Source: Candidatus Gastranaerophilales bacterium (lineage in GTDB: Bacteria > Cyanobacteriota > Vampirovibrionia > Gastranaerophilales > Gastranaerophilaceae). From it: a stretch of DNA of 12,726 bases. The notes below the pieces were generated by a model that saw only the letters and a list, made by a program, of their open reading frames with translations, searched no databases and was not told the origin of the DNA. The stretch spans positions 1 to 12,726 of the forward strand of contig CALUSZ010000006.1 in the NCBI GenBank assembly GCA_944323495.1, read 5' to 3'. How positions within the stretch are numbered: the first letter of the stretch is position 1; each line of letters begins with the position of its first letter. Below, piece by piece: positions 6,621 to 12,726 of the stretch. The position numbers and the translations under genes are program-made.

Positions 6621-6626
6621 GAGGTG
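6621..6626 (+). promoter_or_regulatory. Ribosome binding site deciding the start of the 90-residue protein
   Basis: GAGGTG, 6 bases before the ATG at 6633. The GTG inside this motif (6624) is in frame, but it is part of the ribosome site rather than the start. Confidence 0.65.
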
Positions 6627-6632
6627 ATTAAA

Positions 6633-6905
6633 ATGATGATTAACGCAATATCTAATATCAACTTTACACATAAAAATAATGTAGTATCTAAAAGCAACGA
6701 TTCTCAAAATGCAATCCTTATGTTGAGAGATCCAAATGCTTCAATCAAGTTCCAACAGAATCAGGAATTTGCTCAAAACGCAGATTCTGTAGATACAAAC
6801 CCTCTGAAAGCTCTCGGTTATAAATTATACAGAACTTTCAATATGATTCGTGAAAACGACCAGGCTTCGCAAACTGAAACTAAACAGTTTAGAGCAATTG
6901 CTTAA
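6633..6905 (+). CDS. Small hydrophilic protein of unknown function (90 residues)
   Basis: I do not recognise a family. From the ATG at 6633 (second ATG at 6636 also possible) the protein is 90 residues, with no signal peptide or membrane segment. It is rich in Asn, Gln and Ser, with a start MMINAISNINFTHK, a middle stretch of low complexity, and a more structured-looking part KALGYKLYRTFNMIREN (about 58-74) that could be an amphipathic helix. It is a monocistronic unit: its own near-consensus promoter, a leader hairpin, and a stem-loop terminator at 6973-7004. Strong expression signals and normal codon use argue for a real gene. The NISF-like N-terminal motif recalls short leader motifs in Gastranaerophilales proteins, but that is from memory and uncertain. 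Confidence 0.7.
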   Translation: MMINAISNINFTHKNNVVSKSNDSQNAILMLRDPNASIKFQQNQEFAQNADSVDTNPLKALGYKLYRTFNMIRENDQASQTETKQFRAIA

Positions 6906-6972
6906 TTTTTGATTTTAGTAACACACACACTTTTATTTTTAAAATCTATAATATAATACACACACATAATTC

Positions 6973-7004
6973 AGCGATAGTTTTTCTAAATTATCGCTTT
7001 TGCT
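6973..7004 (+). terminator. Intrinsic terminator of the 90-residue protein gene
   Basis: AGCGATA (6973-6979) pairs perfectly with TATCGCT (6992-6998), with a 12-base loop, followed by TTTTGCTTT. The T tail exists only on the plus strand, so it serves the rightward gene; it ends one base before the stop codon of the convergent HExxH gene. Confidence 0.6.
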
Positions 7005-7565
7005 TTAATTTAGACCAAACTGTGTTCTATAAAAACTGCTGTCAGCGATTTTTTGTTCAACAAGGTTGTTATTACTGTTAGATGCAAGATATAAACCGCT
7101 TAATTTATCAAGCCTTCTTGTAAGTCTGTTGTCCGGATAAGATTTTGAAGCAACTTTGAGTCTTGACCAGCAGGCAGCTTCTTTCTGTGTAGCAAGAGTC
7201 TCTTCTTCTAAATCTGCACTGTAGCCTGTATGATAGCTTTCGTGAGCAATTAAGCAGGCAATTTGTTCTGCAGGTGCATTCTTATACATTGAATTAATCA
7301 ATATAACTCTTGTGCCGTACTGATTATAAGTGCTTACAGCAAAAGTTTTGCTCTTGTTGTATGAAACCATTGAAAGGTCACTAAACTTAACACGCATACC
7401 GTATTTCTGAAGATTTCTGAAAACGTCCGTATCTCCTGAACGTTCAAGCAGTCTCATTGCTGAAATAATTTTTGCATCTGATGAGAAATCAGTAACTCTG
7501 TATGCAAAAACCTGATTGCATGCCAAAAACACAAATGCCACAAACACTAATACTAAATTTTTCAC
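7005..7565 (-). CDS. Secreted HExxH protein, putative zinc metallopeptidase
   Basis: A 186-residue protein with a clear signal peptide (residues 1-21, cleavage after VFA) and a mature region of about 165 residues. AHESYH at 107-112 is an HExxH zinc motif (His108, Glu109, His112), and EETLATQKEA (about 121-130) supplies an ExxA glutamate (Glu122) that could be the third ligand, as in gluzincins. This spacing of only 10 residues is short. I do not recognise the family; it may be a small exported peptidase or a fold that has kept the motif. The start is a GTG at 7565, with TAGGAG 9 bases upstream. It is monocistronic, convergent with the 90-residue gene and divergent from the AsmA-like gene. The cysteine in FLACN does not make a proper lipobox. 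Confidence 0.7.
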   Translation of the reverse strand: MKNLVLVFVAFVFLACNQVFAYRVTDFSSDAKIISAMRLLERSGDTDVFRNLQKYGMRVKFSDLSMVSYNKSKTFAVSTYNQYGTRVILINSMYKNAPAEQIACLIAHESYHTGYSADLEEETLATQKEAACWSRLKVASKSYPDNRLTRRLDKLSGLYLASNSNNNLVEQKIADSSFYRTQFGLN

Positions 7566-7688
7566 GACTTCAAACTCCTAATCAACTTATTTATTTTGGA
7601 TATTTGTGTTATCGGCTTTTTTTTGAAAAACTTTAGGAAAATCAAGCATATTGTTACAAAACTAAATAAATGTTTACATAGCTTAATG

Positions 7689-7701
7689 ATAGGCAGCCTA
7701 T
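7689..7701. repeat. 13-bp palindrome upstream of the AsmA-like gene
   Basis: ATAGGC-A-GCCTAT is a perfect dyad with a one-base centre, lying in the 219-bp divergent gap, 31 bases before the predicted -35 of the AsmA-like gene. The size and symmetry would suit a dimeric regulator, but there is no second copy in the window. The remaining part of the gap is AT-rich with an 8-base T run at 7617-7624 and nothing else I can name. Confidence 0.3.
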
Positions 7702-7731
7702 TTTCGGTATTAGAACATAGCATAAGGGCTA

Positions 7732-7760
7732 TTCTCAAATTCCATTCTTTCTAATATAAT
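7732..7760 (+). promoter_or_regulatory. Promoter of the AsmA-like gene
   Basis: TTCTCA (7732-7737, four of six), a 17-bp spacer and a perfect TATAAT (7755-7760). Transcription would start near 7767, leaving a very short leader that consists mainly of the AGGAGAGGA ribosome site. Confidence 0.55.
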
Positions 7761-7784
7761 TAGAGAAACATAGGAGAGGATTAT

Positions 7785-10700
7785 ATGAACAAAAGGGTCT
7801 GGACAAAAGTTTTGATTGCATCTTTAAGTATTGCGGCTGGAGTTTATGCGGTATTTTTGATTTCCCCGCTAATATTAAATCCGATTATTGAAGGGTATAT
7901 CCCGAAAATAAACGGCGAAATTCATAAAGCAACAGGGCTTGTTTCAAATCTTGATGGAGTAAAAGTTGTTACGACTCCAAAGCTTACTGCCGGATTAAAG
8001 GTCAAAAAGTTTACACTTCTTACTCCGGATAATGAGCAGGTTTTTGACTCTGATAATTTCCAAGTAAAAATGTCGTTAATTCCTCTTTTAGCAAGAAAGA
8101 TTGAAATTGATGTTATACAGCTTGAAAATGCGGAAGTTTATCTAAAAATTAATGATGACGGAAGTTTTGAGGTTGCAAAATATTTCCCGCAGACAGAAGA
8201 AAAAAGTCCTGAAAAGAATGAAAATGTAGAACAACAAAATTTATCACTGCCTCTCGGGCTCAAAATATCTAATCATCTTCCGGACATTAAATCGGGAGGG
8301 TATAGTATAACTTTTGTTAATGGAGAGGATAAGTATGTAATAAGCGGCGATAAAACCGAGATTACCGATTTTATACTAAATAAAAGTGTAAAAGTAAAAG
8401 CTTCTGGAAAAGCTGTTTTTAAAGACAGAGAGCAGTTTAAATATAATCTTGCTGTTTTGAATAAAATCATGCCTGATTTGGATCTCAATGAATTGATAAC
8501 AAATCCGCAGGTTCAGGAAGAAGAGAAACAAAAAGAGAGCGAACCCGTTAATATTACTGAAATTTTTAAAGGGTTGTATAAAAGTAATCTAACGGCGAAT
8601 GCTGATGCGGATTTGACTATTGCAAAAGATTGTATAACAGGAAAAGCAGCTGTTACCAATCTTTCCATTTTGAATTTGCCTCCAAGTGATGTGAATGTTG
8701 AGTTCAAGGGTGATAGTATAAATATACTTTCAAATATTTACACAGAAAAGAATGAACTTTCAAAAATTGACGGTTATATAAAAACAGGAAAAAGCCCCAA
8801 AATTGATATGAATTTTGAATCCAAAGCAGAGATTGCAAATATTTTAAGGATTATAAAAGATGTCGCGCTGATATTTAACATAAAAGATTTGCAGACTTTG
8901 AGTGCAAACGGGAAAATTGATGCGGATTTCAATATCAAATCGGATATGAAAACCGTAAAATCAAACGGATACTTAAAAATTCCTTCTGCTAACGTGTATT
9001 ACGGGCTCTATAATATAGGAGTAGATAATATTAATGCAGATACTGAACTAAGTAACAATAATATTAATATAAAAAATATCGGATTTTCAGTTCTGAAACA
9101 GCCTCTGAAATTCTACGGTACAATAAGCGAAGATGCGGTAAGCGACCTGCACCTTACTGCGGATAAGCTGAATCTAAAAGGGCTTCTTGTAGCACTCGGG
9201 CAGGGCGCTTTATTAAAGGATAACAATATTAATTCCGGCTTAATATCAATGAATGTTGATATTACAGGAAGGCTGGATAAGATTAATCCGCTCGTTAAAC
9301 TTAGTATTAATAATATTGATATTAAGAATTTACCTTCTAATACAACTCTTAAGGCCCCGCAGACAACAGTCAATATAACTTCGGACGGTAAAACATTCTC
9401 AGGAAACGCTGAGAGTTCAAATGTTTGGCTTCTTAATCCTGCTGCAGCAGTTTCTATCCCTAAAATTAATGCCAATATTAAGCCGGAAGAAATCGAGATT
9501 ACTAAGACTCCAGTGCAGATAGAAAAAATTAACACAACCGTCTCAGGTAAAATTCAAAACTATTTGACCGAAAAAATCGGCCTGAATTTTATTACAACAG
9601 GCGATATAAAATCGACTCTTTCGGGAGATATTAACCTGAATAAACAGACATTAAATCTTTCATATTATACAAACGAGCAATCAGCAATTATTATTCCTAT
9701 GTTTGACAGATCAAAAATGTCGTTTACCGGAAATATTCTGATCACAGGAAACATGATGAATCCAATATTAAAAGGAAAAATCCAGATTCCGTCTCTAAGT
9801 ATTCCGGAAATTCCCGTAACTATGGATAATCTCAATATAAACCTTGACGGACATATATTAGACGGTAATGCTTCGCTTGCCAAGTTTACATCAGGCGGAA
9901 TTGAAGCTGAAAATTTAACAGGTGATTTTGAATTAAAGGGCAATGATTTTTGTCTTACAAACCTCAAAGGCTCTGCATTTTTAGGAACAATTGCCGGTAA
10001 TATCAAATATAATCTTGCAAATGCAAAAACTGTTATAGATTTTTCAGGTGCAAATATGGACGCATCAAAAGCCGTAAAAGGGGCAGTCGGTATAAAGAAC
10101 GCATTATCAGGGACTCTCGGGTTTGATGCAAAACTTAATATGCTTGTTGCAGATTATAACGAAATGATGAAATCTCTTAACGGTAATGTAACATTCAGCG
10201 TGAAAAACGGGGCGTTCGGCTCTATCGGCAGGCTGGATAAATTCCTTAATGCAAGTAATATTATAACAAATAGTGTTATGAAAACTACCGTAGCTACGCT
10301 TACTAATTCATCAAGCCTTGCAGATACGGCAAAGTTTGATTATATAGACGGAACTTTGAGCTTCAAAGACGGCTGGGCAGATATAAAAGAGATTAAAAGC
10401 TCCGGAAAGCTTTTAGCTTATTATATCAAAGGAAGATACAATCTCCTTAACGGTACAACAAACGTAACTGTATTAGGAAGGTTAGACAGCACGGCTGTTG
10501 CAAAACTCGGGCCGATAGGCGAGCTTTCAGCAGACAAGCTGTTAGGATATATTCCTAAATTTGGAACATTGACTGCCAATATAGTTAACGCTTTAACGGA
10601 AAATCCAAAAGGAGAGAATATAGATTCAATCCCTGCTCTTACAAGCGGCAGCACAAGCTATAAGGATTTTAAAGTCCTGTTTAACGGGGGCTTAGAAAGT

Positions 10701-10931
10701 ACAAGTTCCGTTAAATCTTTCAAATGGCTTACAGATGTTGATACAAGCGCAATTGAGACAAAATCAACAAAAGAAACTATTGAAGAGATTAAAAAATCAG
10801 TAAACGAAGATTTTTCAAATACGGTAAAAAGCGTTACAGACGCAGTAAACGCTTCGAAAGAGCAATGGAGCGTCACAAAAGAACAGCTCAAAAACAGTAC
10901 TGAAGAATTGAAAAATCTGTTTAAGTTCTAA
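7785..10931 (+). CDS. AsmA-family envelope protein, likely bridge-type lipid carrier
   Basis: A 1048-residue protein with one N-terminal membrane helix (about residues 8-30) and a large mainly beta periplasmic body. The first 130 residues show the AsmA pattern: the helix, then TGL...DGVKVVTTPKL with short amphipathic strands, the PLLARKIEIDVIQLENAEVYL block and the DGSFEVAKYF turn. Residues about 806-925 (NGAFGSIGRLDKFLN, FDYIDGTLSFKDGWADI, LGRLDSTAVAKLGPIG) match the AsmA C-terminal region. Two charged low-complexity linkers lie near 137-152 and 243-255. The last 60 residues are helical, rich in Glu, Lys and Ser. AsmA, TamB and YhdP relatives form hydrophobic grooves that carry phospholipid between inner and outer membrane; this implies a diderm cell. 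Monocistronic; its stop overlaps the convergent neuA-like stop. Confidence 0.85.
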   Translation: MNKRVWTKVLIASLSIAAGVYAVFLISPLILNPIIEGYIPKINGEIHKATGLVSNLDGVKVVTTPKLTAGLKVKKFTLLTPDNEQVFDSDNFQVKMSLIPLLARKIEIDVIQLENAEVYLKINDDGSFEVAKYFPQTEEKSPEKNENVEQQNLSLPLGLKISNHLPDIKSGGYSITFVNGEDKYVISGDKTEITDFILNKSVKVKASGKAVFKDREQFKYNLAVLNKIMPDLDLNELITNPQVQEEEKQKESEPVNITEIFKGLYKSNLTANADADLTIAKDCITGKAAVTNLSILNLPPSDVNVEFKGDSINILSNIYTEKNELSKIDGYIKTGKSPKIDMNFESKAEIANILRIIKDVALIFNIKDLQTLSANGKIDADFNIKSDMKTVKSNGYLKIPSANVYYGLYNIGVDNINADTELSNNNINIKNIGFSVLKQPLKFYGTISEDAVSDLHLTADKLNLKGLLVALGQGALLKDNNINSGLISMNVDITGRLDKINPLVKLSINNIDIKNLPSNTTLKAPQTTVNITSDGKTFSGNAESSNVWLLNPAAAVSIPKINANIKPEEIEITKTPVQIEKINTTVSGKIQNYLTEKIGLNFITTGDIKSTLSGDINLNKQTLNLSYYTNEQSAIIIPMFDRSKMSFTGNILITGNMMNPILKGKIQIPSLSIPEIPVTMDNLNINLDGHILDGNASLAKFTSGGIEAENLTGDFELKGNDFCLTNLKGSAFLGTIAGNIKYNLANAKTVIDFSGANMDASKAVKGAVGIKNALSGTLGFDAKLNMLVADYNEMMKSLNGNVTFSVKNGAFGSIGRLDKFLNASNIITNSVMKTTVATLTNSSSLADTAKFDYIDGTLSFKDGWADIKEIKSSGKLLAYYIKGRYNLLNGTTNVTVLGRLDSTAVAKLGPIGELSADKLLGYIPKFGTLTANIVNALTENPKGENIDSIPALTSGSTSYKDFKVLFNGGLESTSSVKSFKWLTDVDTSAIETKSTKETIEEIKKSVNEDFSNTVKSVTDAVNASKEQWSVTKEQLKNSTEELKNLFKF

Positions 10932-11605
10932 GAGTATATCTTAAGAAGCTCTTCAACAATAATCCAGTCTGATTCTTCATCAAGTTCGTATGCGGTATAT
11001 GCGGGCATTTCGTAAAACGTTATGTTTCCGCTTAATCTGCATTTGTCTTTTAAGATATTTCCAACGGTATTGATATAGCAGGCGCCTGTTTCTGCAACCA
11101 ATCCTTCAAATTCTTGTCTGCGCGGGCGGTTACGATAATCATAATTAACCGGCTCTACAACACCCTCTGGTTTTATAAACCATTTGAACTGTTTTTCGAC
11201 TACTCCGGAAAAAATTGAGTCAGCGCCGCTTTCAAGATATTTTTTGTACATTCCTTCGATATGTTCGGATTTCAAAAGCGGAGATGTTGCCTGGATTAAA
11301 AAGAAATTGTCCTTTTTATCAAGCCCAGCGCTTTCTATATATTCAAGCATCACGCTCTCTGTAGAGGCAGTATCAGATGCATTTTCTGAATTTCTGTCAA
11401 AAATCTCCAATTTTTCAAACCCAAAACCTGAAACAACCTCTTTTATTTCTTTGCTGTCGGTTGCAATAATAACCTTATCAATGCATTTTGCATCATTAGA
11501 CGCTTTTGCCGTCCAATAAACAAGAGGCTTGCCGTTTATTTCTCTTATGTTTTTTAGCGGAATCGATTTACTCCCGCCTCTAACAGGTATGAATGCGATG
11601 TTCAT
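10928..11605 (-). CDS. Acylneuraminate cytidylyltransferase family protein (CMP-nonulosonate synthetase)
   Basis: A 225-residue cytoplasmic enzyme of the NeuA family, which couples CTP to a nonulosonic acid (sialic, legionaminic or pseudaminic). The nucleotide-binding start is clear: FIPVRGGSKSIPLKN (5-19). Then come GKPLVYWTAKAS, VIIATDS, a QATSPLL block (about 105-111) and NRPRRQEFEGLVAETGACYI (about 138-157), where the ETGACY stretch replaces the ENGAFY of CMP-Neu5Ac synthetases. ELDEESDW near the end matches the family. Which sugar is activated cannot be told. The ATG at 11605 lies inside the panE-like gene (26-bp overlap) behind a purine-rich GAAGAAGA site, so translation is coupled. No other nonulosonate gene is in the window. 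Its stop overlaps the AsmA-like stop. Confidence 0.85.
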   Translation of the reverse strand: MNIAFIPVRGGSKSIPLKNIREINGKPLVYWTAKASNDAKCIDKVIIATDSKEIKEVVSGFGFEKLEIFDRNSENASDTASTESVMLEYIESAGLDKKDNFFLIQATSPLLKSEHIEGMYKKYLESGADSIFSGVVEKQFKWFIKPEGVVEPVNYDYRNRPRRQEFEGLVAETGACYINTVGNILKDKCRLSGNITFYEMPAYTAYELDEESDWIIVEELLKIYS

Positions 11606-12491
11606 TATCTTCTTCTTTCACTTTGATTAAATCATATAGGACTTGATTGTAAGGAGTCGGTATTCCGAATTTCTTACCAAGTTTAATTATTTCGCCTGCA
11701 AAAATATCAACTTCCGTCTTTCTTCCTGCAAGAATATCCTGATGCATGGAAGTTTTACCCTCGTCGCACATAAGAGAGAGCGCCTCCAGGGCATCAGTTT
11801 CCAAATTCTCAAGATTTTTAATCCCTTTTTTATCTGCAATTATTCGGACTTCATTAATAAGCTTTTTTGCAAATTCAATAAAAAATTTGTTCCGCTTTAA
11901 CTCTCCAAATGTCATATTCAAAACTGCCGACGTCTGGTTAGAAAAAATATTCATAGTAAATTTAAGCCACATAGAATAATCAATATCCACAGGGCAGGAA
12001 TAATTTATTCCGCACTCTTCCAGTATCTTTATAAGTTTAGGGTTATTTTCCGTAACAATTTCTCCGACTCCGTCCTGTGTAACAGAATTGCCGACCCTTA
12101 CGGCACTATGTCCGATAAAATATGATTTTAAAACATTTGCCTCCGGATATACCGCCTTAATTTTTTCTTCAGAAGAAATACCATTTAGAAGCGAAAGTAT
12201 AATCGTATCTTTTCCGACAAAATTTTTGATATTTTTTATTGCACTCTCTAACCCTTGCGCCTTCGTTGCAATAATAATCAAATCGGGGGGGGTAAATATA
12301 TTAGGGGTAAACGTATTTGAAGGCAGTACATACTCAAATTCTTGAACCCTGCCGTTCAAAACAGGTTTATTTTGTTGATACCGCTTGAATCTTTCCTCAT
12401 CAACAAGAATCTTTAAATCACATTTTCCCCGAAACTTTACTGCAAAAGTAAGTCCGACCGCTCCCAATCCGCATATTAAAACTTTATTCAT
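11580..12491 (-). CDS. Ketopantoate reductase family protein (PanE/ApbA)
   Basis: A 303-residue NADPH-dependent reductase; PanE makes pantoate for coenzyme A. The N-terminal Rossmann domain has GLGAVG (8-13), IATKAQG with Lys77, and LLNG (101-104). The C-terminal helical domain has MWLKFTMNIFSNQTSA with the catalytic lysine equivalent Lys177 and Asn181/Asn185, and TSMHQDILAGRKTEVD (about 247-262) with Ser248 and Glu260. All key residues are present, and the length is normal. Several ApbA-family members act on other 2-keto acids, and the coupling to a NeuA-like gene makes an exact substrate uncertain. No clear ribosome site precedes the ATG at 12491. It is first in a two-gene unit from a promoter at 12528-12555. 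Confidence 0.85.
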   Translation of the reverse strand: MNKVLICGLGAVGLTFAVKFRGKCDLKILVDEERFKRYQQNKPVLNGRVQEFEYVLPSNTFTPNIFTPPDLIIIATKAQGLESAIKNIKNFVGKDTIILSLLNGISSEEKIKAVYPEANVLKSYFIGHSAVRVGNSVTQDGVGEIVTENNPKLIKILEECGINYSCPVDIDYSMWLKFTMNIFSNQTSAVLNMTFGELKRNKFFIEFAKKLINEVRIIADKKGIKNLENLETDALEALSLMCDEGKTSMHQDILAGRKTEVDIFAGEIIKLGKKFGIPTPYNQVLYDLIKVKEEDNEHRIHTC

Positions 12492-12527
12492 ACAGCCATT
12501 TTAAATAAATAATGAAAATTATTCAAC

Positions 12528-12555
12528 ATTGTATAGCAGATTTAAGTACTTGCAA
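12528..12555 (-). promoter_or_regulatory. Promoter of the panE-like/neuA-like unit
   Basis: On the minus strand TTGCAA (12555-12550, four of six), a 16-bp spacer and TACAAT (12533-12528, five of six), about 30 bases before the start codon. A small inverted repeat AATAAT-GAAA-ATTATT (12507-12522) lies at the predicted start of transcription. Confidence 0.5.
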
Positions 12556-12567
12556 ACATAAACCAAA

Positions 12568-12596
12568 TAGACAGCCCTAAAACATTATAGTAAAAT
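12568..12596 (+). promoter_or_regulatory. Promoter of the right-edge short ORF
   Basis: TAGACA (12568-12573, five of six), a 17-bp spacer and TAAAAT (12591-12596, five of six). The start would be near 12603, just before ACAGGG. It is divergent from the panE-like promoter, the two -35 boxes being 12 bases apart. Confidence 0.55.
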
Positions 12597-12618
12597 AATC
12601 TTACAGGGTAAAAGATAC

Positions 12619-12659
12619 CTTTTCGAAAAGAGCTAACCGGCAAAATATTTGAGACTTCG
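12619..12659 (+). promoter_or_regulatory. Structured leader of the right-edge short ORF
   Basis: The leader holds a perfect 12-bp palindrome CTTTTCGAAAAG (12619-12630) and, next to it, the inverted repeat CTAACC/GGTTAG (12633-12638 and 12660-12665). CCTTTTC (12618-12624) can also pair with GAAAGGG of the ribosome site (12676-12682, one G-U), so the leader could mask translation initiation. Such masking is typical of type I toxin mRNAs. The pairing is read by eye and not computed. Confidence 0.4.
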
Positions 12660-12689
12660 GGTTAGTTTCCGACTAGAAAGGGGGTCAGT

Positions 12690-12726
12690 ATGGATAACTT
12701 CAATTTAAGTTTATTATTAATCTTTT
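12690..12726 (+). CDS. Start of a short, strongly initiated hydrophobic ORF (cut by the window)
   Basis: Twelve codons are visible, MDNFNLSLLLIF, read from the ATG at 12690 behind GAAAGGGGG (12676-12684) with a 5-base gap. An acidic residue then a run of Leu/Ile/Phe suggests a membrane peptide. The promoter hexamer TAAAATAA, the AGGG 6-7 bases later, an ACTTCG in the leader, and the purine-rich ribosome site resemble the 24-residue peptide gene at 2114. It may be a second toxin-like peptide, or the start of an ordinary membrane protein; the length is unknown. Confidence 0.5.
   Translation, partial: MDNFNLSLLLIF

Noticed and set aside
6624..6632. GTG start at 6624 for the 90-residue protein
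   Set aside because: The GTG is part of the GAGGTG ribosome site that serves the ATG at 6633.
7518..7530. Lipoprotein signal (FLAC) in the HExxH protein
   Set aside because: The residues before the cysteine (F-L-A) do not fit the lipobox, and a good type I cleavage site (VFA) follows.
7686..7754. 22-codon ORF in the gap before the AsmA-like gene
   Set aside because: No ribosome site, not strongly hydrophobic, no flanking structure, and it runs through the predicted promoter.
9113..9535. 140-residue ORF opposite the AsmA-like gene
   Set aside because: It lies wholly within a well-supported coding region on the other strand, has no ribosome site or neighbours, and its composition is that of an antisense shadow.
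1..12726. CRISPR array, tRNA, rRNA, insertion sequence or prophage genes
   Set aside because: No regularly spaced repeats, cloverleaf signatures, transposase motifs or phage structural genes were seen on either strand.

Overview
The window looks like chromosome from an AT-rich diderm bacterium. Evidence for a second membrane is a 1048-residue AsmA-type protein; evidence for meso-diaminopimelate peptidoglycan is a MurE with the DNPR motif. Gene style (a compact SpoIID/LytB protein in a cell with an outer membrane, strong Shine-Dalgarno sites, many short unknown proteins) makes me think of the gut Melainabacteria/Gastranaerophilales (non-photosynthetic relatives of cyanobacteria). That placement is an inference from memory of such genomes, not something the sequence proves. 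All genes are intact and share similar base composition; there is no tRNA, rRNA, CRISPR array or insertion sequence.

Layout. 1-46 (-) is the first 15 codons of glyS (glycyl-tRNA synthetase beta subunit), divergent from a secreted SpoIID/LytB-domain protein (91-975, +) whose stop overlaps the start of a zinc-dependent medium-chain dehydrogenase (975-1982, +). A 287-bp gap then holds the most interesting element: a 24-residue hydrophobic peptide gene with a near-perfect ribosome site, a strong 3' hairpin, and a consensus promoter on the opposite strand that would make an antisense RNA over the peptide gene. Together this has the architecture of a type I toxin-antitoxin locus. Running leftwards into that gap is a cell-wall cluster, ftsI-like PBP (6341-4647), murE (4634-3171) and a short nagA-like deacetylase (3169-2270), closely spaced and probably co-transcribed.

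Right of the cell-wall cluster, a 90-residue unknown protein (6633-6905, +) has its own consensus promoter and a terminator. It converges on a secreted HExxH protein (7565-7005, -). The AsmA-family gene (7785-10931, +) starts from its own promoter and ends in a 4-bp tail-to-tail overlap with neuA-like CMP-sugar synthetase (11605-10928, -), which in turn overlaps the upstream panE-like reductase (12491-11580, -) by 26 bp.

At the right edge (12568-12726, +) a promoter and structured leader precede another very short, strongly initiated hydrophobic ORF that is cut by the window. Its -10 region, 5' end and ribosome site resemble those of the 24-residue peptide gene, so it may be a second copy of the same kind of locus.

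Functionally, most genes serve the envelope: septal/elongation peptidoglycan synthesis (PBP, MurE), peptidoglycan or amino-sugar turnover (SpoIID-like, NagA-like), lipid traffic to the outer membrane (AsmA-like), and activation of a nonulosonic acid for surface glycans (NeuA-like). The toxin-like peptide lies just downstream of the cell-wall cluster, so read-through from that cluster would itself be antisense to the peptide mRNA.
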